Source: Inquilinus sp042743185
GTDB taxonomy: Bacteria > Pseudomonadota > Alphaproteobacteria > DSM-16000 > Inquilinaceae
Reading direction: 5' to 3'
Assembly: GCF_042743185.1 (NCBI RefSeq)
Contig: NZ_JBHYMS010000042.1
Coordinates: 1 to 64,000, forward strand
Length of the DNA: 64,000 bases
Part shown: piece by piece, positions 56,206-64,000 of the stretch
How positions within the stretch are numbered: position 1 is the first letter of the stretch
How the letters are laid out: every line of letters begins with the position of its first letter
Translations under genes and position numbers: made by a program
The notes under the pieces: generated by a model
The model's input: the letters and a program-made list of their open reading frames with translations, nothing else
Database searches by the model: none
Told to the model about the DNA's origin: nothing

Positions 56206-57780
56206 TCACGTGGCCGCGACCTCGATCAGGGTCGGCTTGCTGTCGTCGAAGGCGGCGGCCAGACGCTGCGGCAGGTGGCGCGGGTCGTCGACCGCGGCGT
56301 AGCGGCAGCCATAGGTCGCGGCCATGGCGTCGAAGGCCGGCGGGTCGATGTCGACGCCGAGACGCGCGATCCCCGCCTTGTCCATGCCGTAGGCGATCTG
56401 GCCCAGGCCGCGGTTGTTCCAGACCACGACCGGCAGGCCGAGGCCGAGATCGGCGGCCGTGCCCAGCTCCTGGCAGGTGAAGCCGAGCCCGTAATCGCCG
56501 GCCAGCGCCACCACCTGCGCCCCCGGCCGCGCCAGCTTGGCCCCGATCGCGGCCGGCAGGGCGTAGCCCAGCGTGCCGAAGCCGACCGGGTGCAGCCAGC
56601 CGCGCGGCTGCCGCGCCGGGAACACGACGTTGCCGGTATAGGCGATCTGGGTCATGTCAGTGACCACCACGGCGTCGTCGGGCAGGGCGTCGCGCAGCCG
56701 GGCCAGGAACGCCAGATGGGCGGGCTTGTCGCCGAACTCCGCCGCGTCGGCGGCCCGGCGCAGCGGCTCCAGCTCGCCGGCCCAGACCGCGCGGCTGCGC
56801 AGGTCGGACAACGCCGCCGCCAGCCCCTCCAGCGCCAGCGCCGCGTCGCACAGCAGCGGCACCGCCGGCCGGTGGTCGCGCACCAGCACGTCGGGGTCGA
56901 TGTCGACCCGGATCAGCGACCCGTTGAAGCGCAGCGGCGACCAGCGGTCGTTCAGCGCCAGCTCGGTGCCGACGGCGAGCACGACATCGGCCTCGCCGAC
57001 CAGGCGCTGCCCTTCCGCCGTGCCGATGCGGGAGCCGATCGAATGCGGCCCGTCATCCGGCACGATGCCCTTGCCGGCGATCGAGCAGGCGACGACCGCG
57101 CCCAGGCTCCCGGCCAGGCGCCGGGCCGCGGCCGCCCCTGCGACGGCACCGCCGCCCAGCAGGATCATCGGCCGCCGCGCCCCGCGTAGCAGCGCGGCCG
57201 CCTGCGCCAGCGCCACCGGGTTCGGGGCCGGCAGCGGCAGGGGCGGCAGCGCGCCGGCATCCTCGGAGGCCTCGGCGGTGGCGACGTCGAGCGGCAGCTC
57301 GATATAGACCGGCCGTGGCCGGCCCAAGGTCATGCGGGCGAGACTGAGATCGGCCACGGCGCGGGCCTGGGACGGATCGACCACGGTGAGGGCGGAGGCG
57401 ACCAGCCCCTCCATCGCCAGGCGCTGGTTGCGCATCTCGTGCAGCTCGCCCCGGCCGAGGCCGAGATCGGCGCGGGCGTTGACGGTGGACAGCACCACCA
57501 TCGGCACGCTGTCGGAATAGGCCTGGCCGATACCGGTGGCGGCGTTGAGCAGGCCGGGGCCGGTGATCAGCACGCAGATCGCCGGCCGGCCGCTGGCCCG
57601 GGCATGGCCGTCGGCCATGAAGGCGGCGCCCTGCTCGTGCCGCACGGCGACATGGCGCAGCCCGTTGCGGCCGAGGGCACGGTACAGCTCGAGCGTGTGC
57701 ACGCCGGGGATGCCGAAGGCGGTGTCGACGCCGCTGCGGGTGAAGGCGTCGATGATCGCCTGGGCGCAGTTGTCCGCCAT
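56206..57780 (-). CDS. Thiamine-diphosphate-dependent decarboxylase/synthase (acetolactate synthase-like)
   Basis: A 524-residue TPP enzyme with the three usual domains. The PYR domain has the activating Glu in VRHEQGAAFMADGHAR (about 45-60) and TGPGLLNAATGIGQAY. The middle domain has ILLGGGAVAG. The PP domain has the GDG-type TPP motif as LAGDYGLGFTCQELGTAADL (GDY) with NNRGLGQIAYG. It resembles the acetolactate synthase large subunit, but no small subunit is near, and its sequence style is closer to amino-acid-derived keto acid decarboxylases (for example guanidino-oxopentanoate type). Substrate not certain. GGGGAGAG precedes the ATG; the MFS gene lies upstream in the same direction after about 95 bases. 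Confidence 0.82.
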   Translation of the reverse strand: MADNCAQAIIDAFTRSGVDTAFGIPGVHTLELYRALGRNGLRHVAVRHEQGAAFMADGHARASGRPAICVLITGPGLLNAATGIGQAYSDSVPMVVLSTVNARADLGLGRGELHEMRNQRLAMEGLVASALTVVDPSQARAVADLSLARMTLGRPRPVYIELPLDVATAEASEDAGALPPLPLPAPNPVALAQAAALLRGARRPMILLGGGAVAGAAAARRLAGSLGAVVACSIAGKGIVPDDGPHSIGSRIGTAEGQRLVGEADVVLAVGTELALNDRWSPLRFNGSLIRVDIDPDVLVRDHRPAVPLLCDAALALEGLAAALSDLRSRAVWAGELEPLRRAADAAEFGDKPAHLAFLARLRDALPDDAVVVTDMTQIAYTGNVVFPARQPRGWLHPVGFGTLGYALPAAIGAKLARPGAQVVALAGDYGLGFTCQELGTAADLGLGLPVVVWNNRGLGQIAYGMDKAGIARLGVDIDPPAFDAMAATYGCRYAAVDDPRHLPQRLAAAFDDSKPTLIEVAAT

Positions 57781-57874
57781 GAAGTCTCTCCCCGGATCGC
57801 GACTCGCTGCCGGAGAGACTGCCGCGTGCCCGCGCCGATGACCACCCCCGCCGCGGTCGGAGCAGGTTCTCGGA

Positions 57875-59164
57875 TCAGGCGGTCGCCTCGGCCAGCCGGC
57901 CGGCGGCAGGCCGCTGGCCACGGCCGATCGCCAGCACCATGAAGGCGGTGCCGACGCAGATCACCCCGGCGATCAGGAAGGCCAGGAGATAGCCGTCCAT
58001 GGCGGTGCGGATCACCCCGGCGCCGAAGGCGGCGGTGGCGGCGCCGACCTGGTGCGACGCGGCGATCCAGCCGAACACCACCGGTGCGTCGTCCTTGCCG
58101 AAGGCGTCGTTGGTCAGCTTCAGCGTCGGCGGCACCGTGGCGATCCAGTCGAGGCCGTAGAACACGGCGAAGACCGAGAGCCCGTAGAAGCTGAAGCCGG
58201 AGAAGGGCAGGTACACCAGCGACAGGCCGCGCAGCCCGTAATACCAGAACAGCAGCCAGCGGCTGGAGTAGCGGTCGGACAGCCAGCCCGAGGCGGTGGT
58301 GCCGATCAGGTCGAAGATCCCCATCGCGGCCAGCAGCCAAGCGCCGGTGGTGACCGGGATGCCCTGGTCGAGGCAGGCGGCGATCAGATGGGTGCCGATC
58401 AGCCCGTTGGTGGTCAGGCCGCAGACGAAGAAGCTGCCGGCCAGGAGCCAGAAGTCGCGCTTCTTGCTGGCCCGGCCGAGGATGCGGAAGGCGGTGACGA
58501 TCGGGTTGCCGGTGGCCCCGGTCGGCGCCGCGCCCGGCGCCTCGCCGAGCCGGCCCAGGCCGACATCCTGCGGCCGCTCGGGCAGCAGCAGGGCGACCAG
58601 CGGGATCATCGCGGCGACCACGGCGGCGACCACCCAGGCCACCGGCTGCCAACCATGATCCTCCGCCACCGCGGCCAGGATCGGCAGGAACACGAGCGAC
58701 CCGGTGGCGGTGCTGGCGGTCAGCAGGCCCATGACCAGGCCGCGCCGCTCGTGGAACCAGCGGTTGACGATGGTGGCGCCGAACACCATGGCGGCGATGC
58801 CGCTGCCGAAGCCGACCAGCAGGCCCCAGGTCAGCACCAGCTGCCATTCCTGGGTGATCAGGGTCGAGCCGGACACGGCGGCGGCCAGCAGCGCCAGAGC
58901 GAAGATGATCACCGGGCGGATGCCGAAGCGCTGCATCGCCGCCGCGGCGAAGGGCCCCATCAGCCCGTAGAGGAAGATGTTCACGCCGATGGCGAAGGAG
59001 ATGGTGTCGCGGCTCCAGCCGAAGGACTGCTCCAGCGGCACGATCAGCACGCTGGGCGTGGCCCGGACGCCCGCGGCGGCCAGCAGGACGAAGAAGGCGA
59101 CCGCGGCCGCGATCCAACCGTAATGCGTGCGGCCCGACACCAGACGGGCGACGAGGGCGGTCAT
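57875..59164 (-). CDS. Major facilitator superfamily transporter (oxalate/formate-antiporter-like)
   Basis: This 429-residue membrane protein has twelve predicted spans in two halves, the opening HYGWIAAAVAFFVLLAAAGV typical of the oxalate-formate/monocarboxylate branch, the loop 2-3 area MQRFGIRPVIIFALAL, a central cytoplasmic loop near 200-220 (LPERPQDVGLGRLG), and the second half beginning LLAGSFFVCGLTTNGLIGT. The substrate is probably an organic acid. It is divergent from a TetR regulator and separated from it by two operators, so it is almost certainly the regulated target, possibly together with the TPP enzyme gene. Confidence 0.87.
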   Translation of the reverse strand: MTALVARLVSGRTHYGWIAAAVAFFVLLAAAGVRATPSVLIVPLEQSFGWSRDTISFAIGVNIFLYGLMGPFAAAAMQRFGIRPVIIFALALLAAAVSGSTLITQEWQLVLTWGLLVGFGSGIAAMVFGATIVNRWFHERRGLVMGLLTASTATGSLVFLPILAAVAEDHGWQPVAWVVAAVVAAMIPLVALLLPERPQDVGLGRLGEAPGAAPTGATGNPIVTAFRILGRASKKRDFWLLAGSFFVCGLTTNGLIGTHLIAACLDQGIPVTTGAWLLAAMGIFDLIGTTASGWLSDRYSSRWLLFWYYGLRGLSLVYLPFSGFSFYGLSVFAVFYGLDWIATVPPTLKLTNDAFGKDDAPVVFGWIAASHQVGAATAAFGAGVIRTAMDGYLLAFLIAGVICVGTAFMVLAIGRGQRPAAGRLAEATA

Positions 59165-59234
59165 CGGCGGTATCCCTACAGCTCTGGCGGATGGTCGTTG
59201 CGACTGGACAACGGCCTCGGCCCGGCCCAAATGT

Positions 59235-59279
59235 AACCGATCGGTTCGTCGGCTGCACAGACGTACGAACCGATCGGTT
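59235..59279. promoter_or_regulatory. Two TetR operators between divergent MFS and regulator genes
   Basis: The perfect 12-bp palindrome AACCGATCGGTT occurs at 59235-59246 and 59268-59279. The copies are themselves in mirror arrangement within ATGTAACCGATCGGTTCGT and ACGAACCGATCGGTTACAT, centre to centre 33 bp, about three DNA turns, so two dimers would bind the same face. Occupancy would cover the start regions of both genes and repress both, until an effector (perhaps the transported acid) releases the protein. Confidence 0.85.
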
Positions 59280-59302
59280 ACATGTCAAGCCCGAGAGGTG
59301 GG

Positions 59303-59959
59303 ATGATGGCAGAGACGAAGGCGACCCGCGAGGCCGCGGCGACGGCGGACGGCGCTGCGCCGAAGCGGGCGCGCGACCGGGTCTTCGCGGTCGCCGACGA
59401 CCTGTTCTACCGCCAGGGCATCCGCGCGGTCGGGGTCGACGCGATCGCCAAGGAGGCGGGGGTCGCCAAGATCAGCCTGTACCGCGCCTTCCCGTCGAAG
59501 GACGACCTGGTCGTGGCCTATCTCGAGGACCGCAACGCCGACTATTGGCGGCGCTGGGACCGGGCCTTCGCCAAGCACGAGGGCGATCCGCGGGCGCAGC
59601 TGCGGACGATGATGGAATACCTGGCCGACCGCACCACCGCGCCGGGCTATCGCGGCTGCCCCTTCACCAACGACGCCACCGAGTTCCCAGAGCCGAGCCA
59701 TCCCGGCCGCCGGGTGGCCGAGGCAAACAAGCGCGAGCTGCGGCAGCGCCTGCTGCGCCTCGCCGAAGCGCTGGGCGCGCCCGACCCGAAGACGCTGGCC
59801 GACGGGCTGGTTCTGCTGGTCGAGGGCGCCTATGCGATCAGCCAGACCCTGCCCGGCCGCGACGGCCCCGGCCGGGCGATCGTCTGGGCCGCCGAGGCGC
59901 TGGTGGAAGCGCGGCTGGGGCGCGGCCAGGCCGCGCCGGTTGCCGGCAACAGTTTGTAA
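59303..59959 (+). CDS. TetR/AcrR-family transcriptional regulator
   Basis: A 218-residue repressor with an N-terminal HTH (about 22-70: RVFAVADDLFYRQGIRAVGV, DAIAKEAGVAKISLYRAFPS, KDDLVVAYL) and a C-terminal ligand domain with GYRGCPFTNDATEFPEPSHP, a segment common in the TetR_C group that binds aromatic or acid effectors. The start is ATG 59303 or 59306, 24-27 bases after the second operator, so it also represses itself. It faces the MFS gene. Confidence 0.9.
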   Translation: MMAETKATREAAATADGAAPKRARDRVFAVADDLFYRQGIRAVGVDAIAKEAGVAKISLYRAFPSKDDLVVAYLEDRNADYWRRWDRAFAKHEGDPRAQLRTMMEYLADRTTAPGYRGCPFTNDATEFPEPSHPGRRVAEANKRELRQRLLRLAEALGAPDPKTLADGLVLLVEGAYAISQTLPGRDGPGRAIVWAAEALVEARLGRGQAAPVAGNSL

Positions 59960-60065
59960 GAATCTTTCCCTTATCTGCGGTAACAATCCTGATTTCCCCG
60001 CGAAGACCAGGGCGAGCCGGCGATCGTTCGGGCGGCTCGATCACGATCTTCAAGAGGAGAGAACG

Positions 60066-60272
60066 ATGGCTTTCCGCAACGCGATCGACGGGGTGAGGAC
60101 CGGGCCGGTGACCAAGTTTCCGGACCCCGATCCGGATGTGGTCGACCGGGCCAAGAAATGGGGAGAGATCCTGAAGAATCTGCATGACAGCGCGCCGGAG
60201 CCCTCCAAGGTCGTCGGCGAGGAGCTGGAGCCGAACCCGGTTCCGCACGAGCAGATCAAGCCCCTGCCATAA
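60066..60272 (+). CDS. Small hypothetical protein
   Basis: A 68-residue protein with AGGAGAG just before the ATG, strong evidence that it is translated. It is acidic/proline-rich (FPDPDPDVVDRAKKWGEIL, then EPSKVVGEELEPNPVPHEQI) and without membrane segments. No family known to me. It lies between the TetR gene and the convergent DinB gene. Confidence 0.6.
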   Translation: MAFRNAIDGVRTGPVTKFPDPDPDVVDRAKKWGEILKNLHDSAPEPSKVVGEELEPNPVPHEQIKPLP

Positions 60273-60323
60273 AGGAGCGGAGCGCTGGCCGAGGTGCAAG
60301 GCCTCGGCCGCATGGATGTAATC

Positions 60324-60869
60324 CTATCGCCGCTCCAGCCCCAGCCGCTTCAGCTCGGCCTCGCGCCGCGGCGCGTCGGAGGCGAGGAAGAACTCGTCCA
60401 GCTGCGGCGGCGCCACCCGGGTGCTGGACAGCATGGCATGGGCCTGGCCGCGGTGGTGGATCTGGTGCTGGAACAGGTGCGACAGGATGGCCGTGACCGT
60501 CTCGCGATAGGCGACGCCGTCGCGGCGGTCGATCGGCACCACGCGGTCGAGCCCGGCGCCGTCGAGCCCGTCGCAGAACTGGACCAGGTCGCGGTCCGTC
60601 CGGGCCTGGGCCGCGGCCAGATCGACCGCGTCGGGATAGGGGATCGGGTCGATCGGATATGTCCGGCCGGCCCCCTTGAGATCGGCCAAATACGCGCGGT
60701 CGACGATCAGGATGTGGTTCAGCGTCCGCCGCAGCGATGGGAAGAAGCCGGTGCGCGGCGCCGCGAACTCCTCCGGCGTCAGCCTGAGGCACGCGGCATG
60801 CAGCCGGGCATTGGCCCAGGCGTTGTTGCGGGCCATCTGGCGGAAGTGATCGGCCAGAGACGTCGCCAT
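60324..60869 (-). CDS. DinB-family protein
   Basis: This 181-residue four-helix bundle of the DinB/YfiT-like superfamily contains metal-ligand histidines: LNHILIVDRAYL (His about 51), LSHLFQHQIHHRGQAHAML (His near 132-141). These proteins may act as metal-dependent, thiol-linked transferases; the DNA-damage induction of the archetype need not apply. The start at 60869 gives the opening SLADHFRQMARNNAWANARL. It faces the small gene at 60066. Confidence 0.87.
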   Translation of the reverse strand: MATSLADHFRQMARNNAWANARLHAACLRLTPEEFAAPRTGFFPSLRRTLNHILIVDRAYLADLKGAGRTYPIDPIPYPDAVDLAAAQARTDRDLVQFCDGLDGAGLDRVVPIDRRDGVAYRETVTAILSHLFQHQIHHRGQAHAMLSSTRVAPPQLDEFFLASDAPRREAELKRLGLERR

Positions 60870-60959
60870 GCGGTCCTCCCTGTTCATTTTTTCGGTCCGG
60901 CCGAAGCCTCTCGACCAAGTCAAGTGGCCTAGTCTGCCGGAGTATGAGAGAATATTGGA

Positions 60960-61313
60960 ATGTCCTGGCGCTTCTTCCAATCGTCGCGATTGCGCTCCGC
61001 GGCGCGTTGCTATGCCCGCGAGGTCTGGCCGCGGCTGCAGCAGGATTACGGCACCAGCGAATGCTATACAGCCGATCAGATCCGTGCCGCGGCCCGCCGG
61101 GTCGGCCTGCCCGATCGATACCTGCCGATCGGCTATGCTGTCTTCCTGCCGGAAGCGGCATTCGCGGAGTTGGCGGGCTCTGATGCGATCGGAGATCGCG
61201 ACTCGCTGCGGACCCGGTTCTGGGATCATGCCGATGTCGGCATCGACTCCGAGGGCTCCGACGGCATCGTCTACCCCATTCCGCGCTATCTGGGCGGCGA
61301 CCTGCTCCGCTGA
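60960..61313 (+). CDS. Conserved hypothetical protein
   Basis: A 117-residue protein, opening SWRFFQSSRLRSAARCYARE and WPRLQQDYGTSECYTADQIR, with LPIGYAVFLPEAAFAEL in the centre and an end PIPRYLGGDLL. Similar short proteins occur in alphaproteobacteria without a function assigned. It is divergent to the DinB gene by about 90 bases. Confidence 0.6.
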   Translation: MSWRFFQSSRLRSAARCYAREVWPRLQQDYGTSECYTADQIRAAARRVGLPDRYLPIGYAVFLPEAAFAELAGSDAIGDRDSLRTRFWDHADVGIDSEGSDGIVYPIPRYLGGDLLR

Positions 61314-61424
61314 CGGTCTCTGAAAGAATCCGGCCGCGAAAACGTCGCAGCCCGCCCCCATGGCGCGCTTTCGGCCGATGTCCTAGCCTTTGCATCCGGC
61401 AGCAACGCAGCGGGCCGGAGCGGC

Positions 61425-61880
61425 ATGATCGAGCGGGAACCCTACAGCTGGCGGCAGGATCCGGCCGTGCCGGCCTTCCCCGATGACCGGCCGGTGATCG
61501 TGTTCGACGGCCATTGCGTGCTGTGCTCCGGCTGGGCCCGGTTCATCCTGAAGCACGACACGGCGAAGCGGTTCCGGCTGCTGCCCGCACAATCCCGAAC
61601 CGGCCGGGCGCTCTATGTCCATCTCGGGCTCGACCCGGAGGATTACGAGACCAACATCCTGCTGGCCGACGGCGTCGCCTGGCTGAAATCGGAGAGCGTG
61701 ATCCGGACCGCGCTCGGCCTCGGCTTCCCGTGGTCGCTGGCGGCGGCGCTGCTGGTCCTGCCCTTCGGCTGGCGCGAGCGGCTTTACGGCCTTCTGGCCC
61801 GCAACCGCTTCCGCCTGTTCGGCCGCCGCGACAGCTGCATGCTGCCGGGGCCGGGACAGGAGGACCGCTTCCTGACATGA
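61425..61880 (+). CDS. DCC-family thiol-disulfide oxidoreductase (DUF393)
   Basis: A 151-residue protein with the namesake motif near the N-terminus, VIVFDGHCVLCSGWARFIL (about 24-42, DGxCxLC), followed by a thioredoxin-like fold and a hydrophobic segment SLAAALLVLPFGWRERLYGL before the CML tail. Members are thought to act in disulfide chemistry or electron transfer near the membrane; physiological role unclear. It ends in an ATGA overlap with the saccharopine-dehydrogenase-like gene, so the two are coupled. Confidence 0.88.
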   Translation: MIEREPYSWRQDPAVPAFPDDRPVIVFDGHCVLCSGWARFILKHDTAKRFRLLPAQSRTGRALYVHLGLDPEDYETNILLADGVAWLKSESVIRTALGLGFPWSLAAALLVLPFGWRERLYGLLARNRFRLFGRRDSCMLPGPGQEDRFLT

Positions 61881-63568
61881 CCGACGGCCGCCTCCGTATC
61901 CTGATCCTGGGCGGTTACGGCACTTTCGGCGGCCGGCTGGCCAAGCTGCTGGCCCACGAGCCCCGGCTGACCCTGCTGATCGCCGGCCGGTCGCAGGCCA
62001 AGGCGGAGGCGTTCTGCCGGGCGCTGGGCGGCGCGGCCGAGGCGGTGCCGCGGGCCTTCGACCGCGACGCCGACGTCGCCGCCCGGATCGCCGCCGCCGG
62101 GGCCGAGATCGTGGTCGACGCCACCGGCCCGTTCCAGGCCTATGGCGAGGCGCCCTATCGGGTGGTCGAGGCCTGCATCGCCGCCGGCGCCGACTATCTC
62201 GACCTGGCCGACGGCGCCGATTTCGTGGCTGGGATCGACCGCTTCGACGCTGCCGCCAGAGCCCGCGGCGTTGCCGTGCTGTCCGGAGTCAGCAGCTTCC
62301 CGGTGCTGACCGCGGCGGTGGTCCGGCACCTCGCCCGCGGCCTGGACCACGTGGACAACATCGAAGGCGGCATCGCTCCGTCACCCTACGCCGGGGTCGG
62401 GCTGAACGTGATCCGCGCCATCGCCTCCTATGCCGGGCAGGAGGTGCGGCTGACCCGCGACGGCGCCCCCGCCACGGGCCGGGCGCTGATCGAGACGCGG
62501 CGCTGGACCATCGCCCCGCCGGGACGGCTGCCGCTGCGCCGCACCCGCTTCTCCCTGGTCGACGTGCCCGATCTGCGGCTGCTGCCGGCGCTGTGGCCGG
62601 GGCTGCGCGAGATCTGGATCGGCGCCGGCCCGGTGCCCGTGACCTTGCATCGCGGCCTCAATGCCTTGGCCCGGCTGGTGCGGATCGGATGGATCCCGAC
62701 GCTGCGGCCGCTGGCGCCGCTGTTCCACGCCGCCATCAACCGGCTGCGCTGGGGCGAGCATCGCGGCGGCATGATCGTCGTCGTCCGGGGACGCGATCCG
62801 GCCGGGCAGCCGGTGGAGCGGTCCTGGCACATGCTGGCCGAGGGCGATGACGGGCCGCTGATCCCGTCGATGGCCGCGGCCGCGATGATCCTGCGCCGGC
62901 TGCTGGGCCTGCGCCCCGCGCCCGGAGCCCGGGCGGCCACCGAGGAACTGGAGCTGGCGGACTACCAGCCGCTCTTTGCCGGGCGGGCGATCGTCAGCGG
63001 CTGCCGCGAGGCGACGGCCGGGACGGCCCGGCAGCCGCTGTACCGCCGCATGCTGGGTGAGGCCTTCGCAGCGCTGCCGGAGCCGGTGCGGGCGATGCAC
63101 GACCTGTCCGGCGACAAGCGGGCCGCGGGCCGCGCCGAGGTCGAGCGCGGGACCGGCCTGCCGGCCCGGCTGGTGGCGGCGCTGATCGGCTTTCCGGCGG
63201 CCGGGCAGGACGTGCCGGTCGAGGTGACCTTCCGCGTCCGGGACGGGGTCGAGACCTGGCGGCGCCGCTTCGCCGGCCGATCCTTCTCCAGCACCCAGCA
63301 GGCGGGGCGCGGCCGCTCCGAAGGGCTGCTGGAGGAGCGCTTCGGCCCGGTGCGGGTCGGGCTGGCGCTGGTGCTGGAGGCCGACCGGCTGCGCCTGGTG
63401 GTGCGGCGCTGGAGCCTGCTGGGCCTGCCGATGCCGCTGGCCCTGGCCCCCGGCGGCGAGGCCTGGGAGACCGCGGCGGAAGGGCGGTTCCGCTTCCATG
63501 TCGAGATCCGCCACCCCTGGGCCGGGCTGATCGTCCGCTATCGCGGCTGGCTGGCGCCGGAAGGCTGA
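61877..63568 (+). CDS. Saccharopine-dehydrogenase-like NAD(P)-binding protein with C-terminal DUF4166
   Basis: A 563-residue protein. The N-terminal Rossmann domain (about 1-130) has ILILGGYGTFGGRLAKLL, the segment VVDATGPFQAYGEAPYRVVE and CIAAGADYLDLADGADFVA typical of the saccharopine dehydrogenase-like group. The middle holds GVSSFPVLTAAVVRHLA. The C-terminal domain (about 380-563) begins LYRRMLGEAFAALPEPVRAM and resembles DUF4166. Substrate unknown; possibly a lipid or trans-acting enzyme. Coupled to the DCC gene. Its 3' end overlaps the convergent hydrolase gene by 31 bases. Confidence 0.85.
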   Translation: MTDGRLRILILGGYGTFGGRLAKLLAHEPRLTLLIAGRSQAKAEAFCRALGGAAEAVPRAFDRDADVAARIAAAGAEIVVDATGPFQAYGEAPYRVVEACIAAGADYLDLADGADFVAGIDRFDAAARARGVAVLSGVSSFPVLTAAVVRHLARGLDHVDNIEGGIAPSPYAGVGLNVIRAIASYAGQEVRLTRDGAPATGRALIETRRWTIAPPGRLPLRRTRFSLVDVPDLRLLPALWPGLREIWIGAGPVPVTLHRGLNALARLVRIGWIPTLRPLAPLFHAAINRLRWGEHRGGMIVVVRGRDPAGQPVERSWHMLAEGDDGPLIPSMAAAAMILRRLLGLRPAPGARAATEELELADYQPLFAGRAIVSGCREATAGTARQPLYRRMLGEAFAALPEPVRAMHDLSGDKRAAGRAEVERGTGLPARLVAALIGFPAAGQDVPVEVTFRVRDGVETWRRRFAGRSFSSTQQAGRGRSEGLLEERFGPVRVGLALVLEADRLRLVVRRWSLLGLPMPLALAPGGEAWETAAEGRFRFHVEIRHPWAGLIVRYRGWLAPEG

Positions 63569-64000
63569 CGCGCCAGCCGCAAGACTGCGTCGAAGACCGG
63601 ATTGCCGTGGCGGCCGATATCCTCCACCACGTTGAAATGGTGCCGGCCCGGCACCGCGATCGGCGTGCGGGCGAGGTTCGGCCAGGCCGTCGCCATCAGC
63701 GCCGACTGGCGGTGGAACTCCGCCGTCTCGTCGCCGCCGACCAGGAGCTCCAGCGGCGCGCCCGGCGCCGGCTCTGGCGTCTCGTGCAGGCTCCAGCCCG
63801 AAGCCTGCTCCGGTGTCAGGCGGATCAGCTCGTTCATGCTGGTGCGCAGCAGCGGCCGCAGGTCGAACACGCCCGAGATCGACAGGCCGCCGGCGAAGGG
63901 CGCGACCGGCAGGCCGCGCACCGCCCAGTCGGTCGCCAGCATCGAAGCCGTGAGGTAGCCGCCGGCGGAATGGCCGCCGACGATCAGGCAGCGCCGCTCG
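63538..64000 (-). CDS. Alpha/beta hydrolase, kynurenine formamidase-like (partial, cut by window end)
   Basis: The C-terminal 150 or so residues of an alpha/beta hydrolase. The nucleophile elbow GGHSAGGYLTASML lies at the right edge, then GGLSISGVFDLRPLLRTSMN, typical of arylformamidase-like/BD-FAE esterases, an acidic residue segment ELLVGGDETAEFHRQS, and the catalytic His in PGRHHFNVVED. The N-terminal part with the oxyanion HGG motif is outside the window. It would hydrolyse N-formylkynurenine or a small ester. Convergent overlap with the preceding gene. Confidence 0.85.
   Translation of the reverse strand, partial: ERRCLIVGGHSAGGYLTASMLATDWAVRGLPVAPFAGGLSISGVFDLRPLLRTSMNELIRLTPEQASGWSLHETPEPAPGAPLELLVGGDETAEFHRQSALMATAWPNLARTPIAVPGRHHFNVVEDIGRHGNPVFDAVLRLARQPSGASQPR

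Overview
High-GC chromosome segment of an alphaproteobacterium. The evidence is GC-rich codon use throughout, paired amino-acid exporters, an ornithine decarboxylase/GNAT pair behind a leader resembling the alphaproteobacterial speF motif, and dispersed palindromes of the type gtcattgccgggcttgacc. A Rhodospirillales/Azospirillales-type host (for example an Inquilinus relative) would fit, but the species cannot be fixed from this sequence alone. No tRNA, rRNA or CRISPR array was seen.

Layout. (1) 0-6.4 kb, host metabolism: a zinc-less MDR dehydrogenase, divergent xylB with a coupled orphan antitoxin-like gene, an EamA/RhtA-type exporter bracketed by two copies of a ~150-bp repeat with inverted ends, a LysE/RhtB exporter, and an orphan LivK-type binding protein. 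(2) ~6.5-37.75 kb, a mosaic, decayed Mu-like (transposable, siphovirus-tailed) prophage. It is read almost entirely on the minus strand, so the early end is on the right. The order is MuA C-terminal half, MuB, about ten small early genes, GemA, (deletion), MT-A70 stub fused to a headless terminase, portal (DUF935), minor head protein with a C-terminal nuclease-like domain, protease with nested scaffold, DUF2190 cement protein, major capsid, DUF1320, gpG (broken), tape measure (broken), SGNH-type tail protein, DUF1833, NlpC/P60 and tail hub J, followed by a right-end accessory region with a zinc ribbon protein and a DNA methylase. At least three in-gene deletions (MuA N-terminus, ~31.53 kb, ~21.91 kb) remove the transposase catalytic core, the middle/lysis genes, the terminase ATPase and the tail tube/terminator genes, so the prophage should not be able to transpose or package. 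(3) Defence-like cargo survives in it. A visibly AT-rich AAA-ATPase plus TOPRIM-like pair (25.5-27.5 kb, plus strand) interrupts the head operon. An AT-rich AbiEii-type nucleotidyltransferase with a WYL-like domain and a zinc finger (7.5-8.9 kb) sits at the left edge, next to a terminase fragment from a different phage family.

(4) 37.8-41.2 kb, a degraded strip: three relics of the same IS3-like element, a GST, a small secreted protein, a LysR gene cut down to its HTH, a frameshifted EthD-family gene, and an intact bdcA-like SDR. (5) 41-64 kb, host genes: a class A PBP, ornithine decarboxylase with candidate speF leader RNA and GNAT, TrmH-family methyltransferase, RidA, a complete PotD/PotB/PotC/PotA-type ABC operon, a DapA-family aldolase with a GntR-like operator, a TolB-like beta-propeller protein, malQ, a TPP-dependent decarboxylase, an MFS transporter divergent from a TetR regulator with two perfect operators, DinB, DCC thiol oxidoreductase, a saccharopine-dehydrogenase-like protein, and an alpha/beta hydrolase cut by the window end.

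Three copies of an ~85-bp palindromic element (45.5, 51.2 and 56.1 kb) each lie exactly between two convergent genes and probably act as bidirectional terminators. The most useful leads are the two defence-like cargo modules, the multi-deletion state of the prophage, the operator-bearing promoter with a terminator at its early end, and the repeat families.
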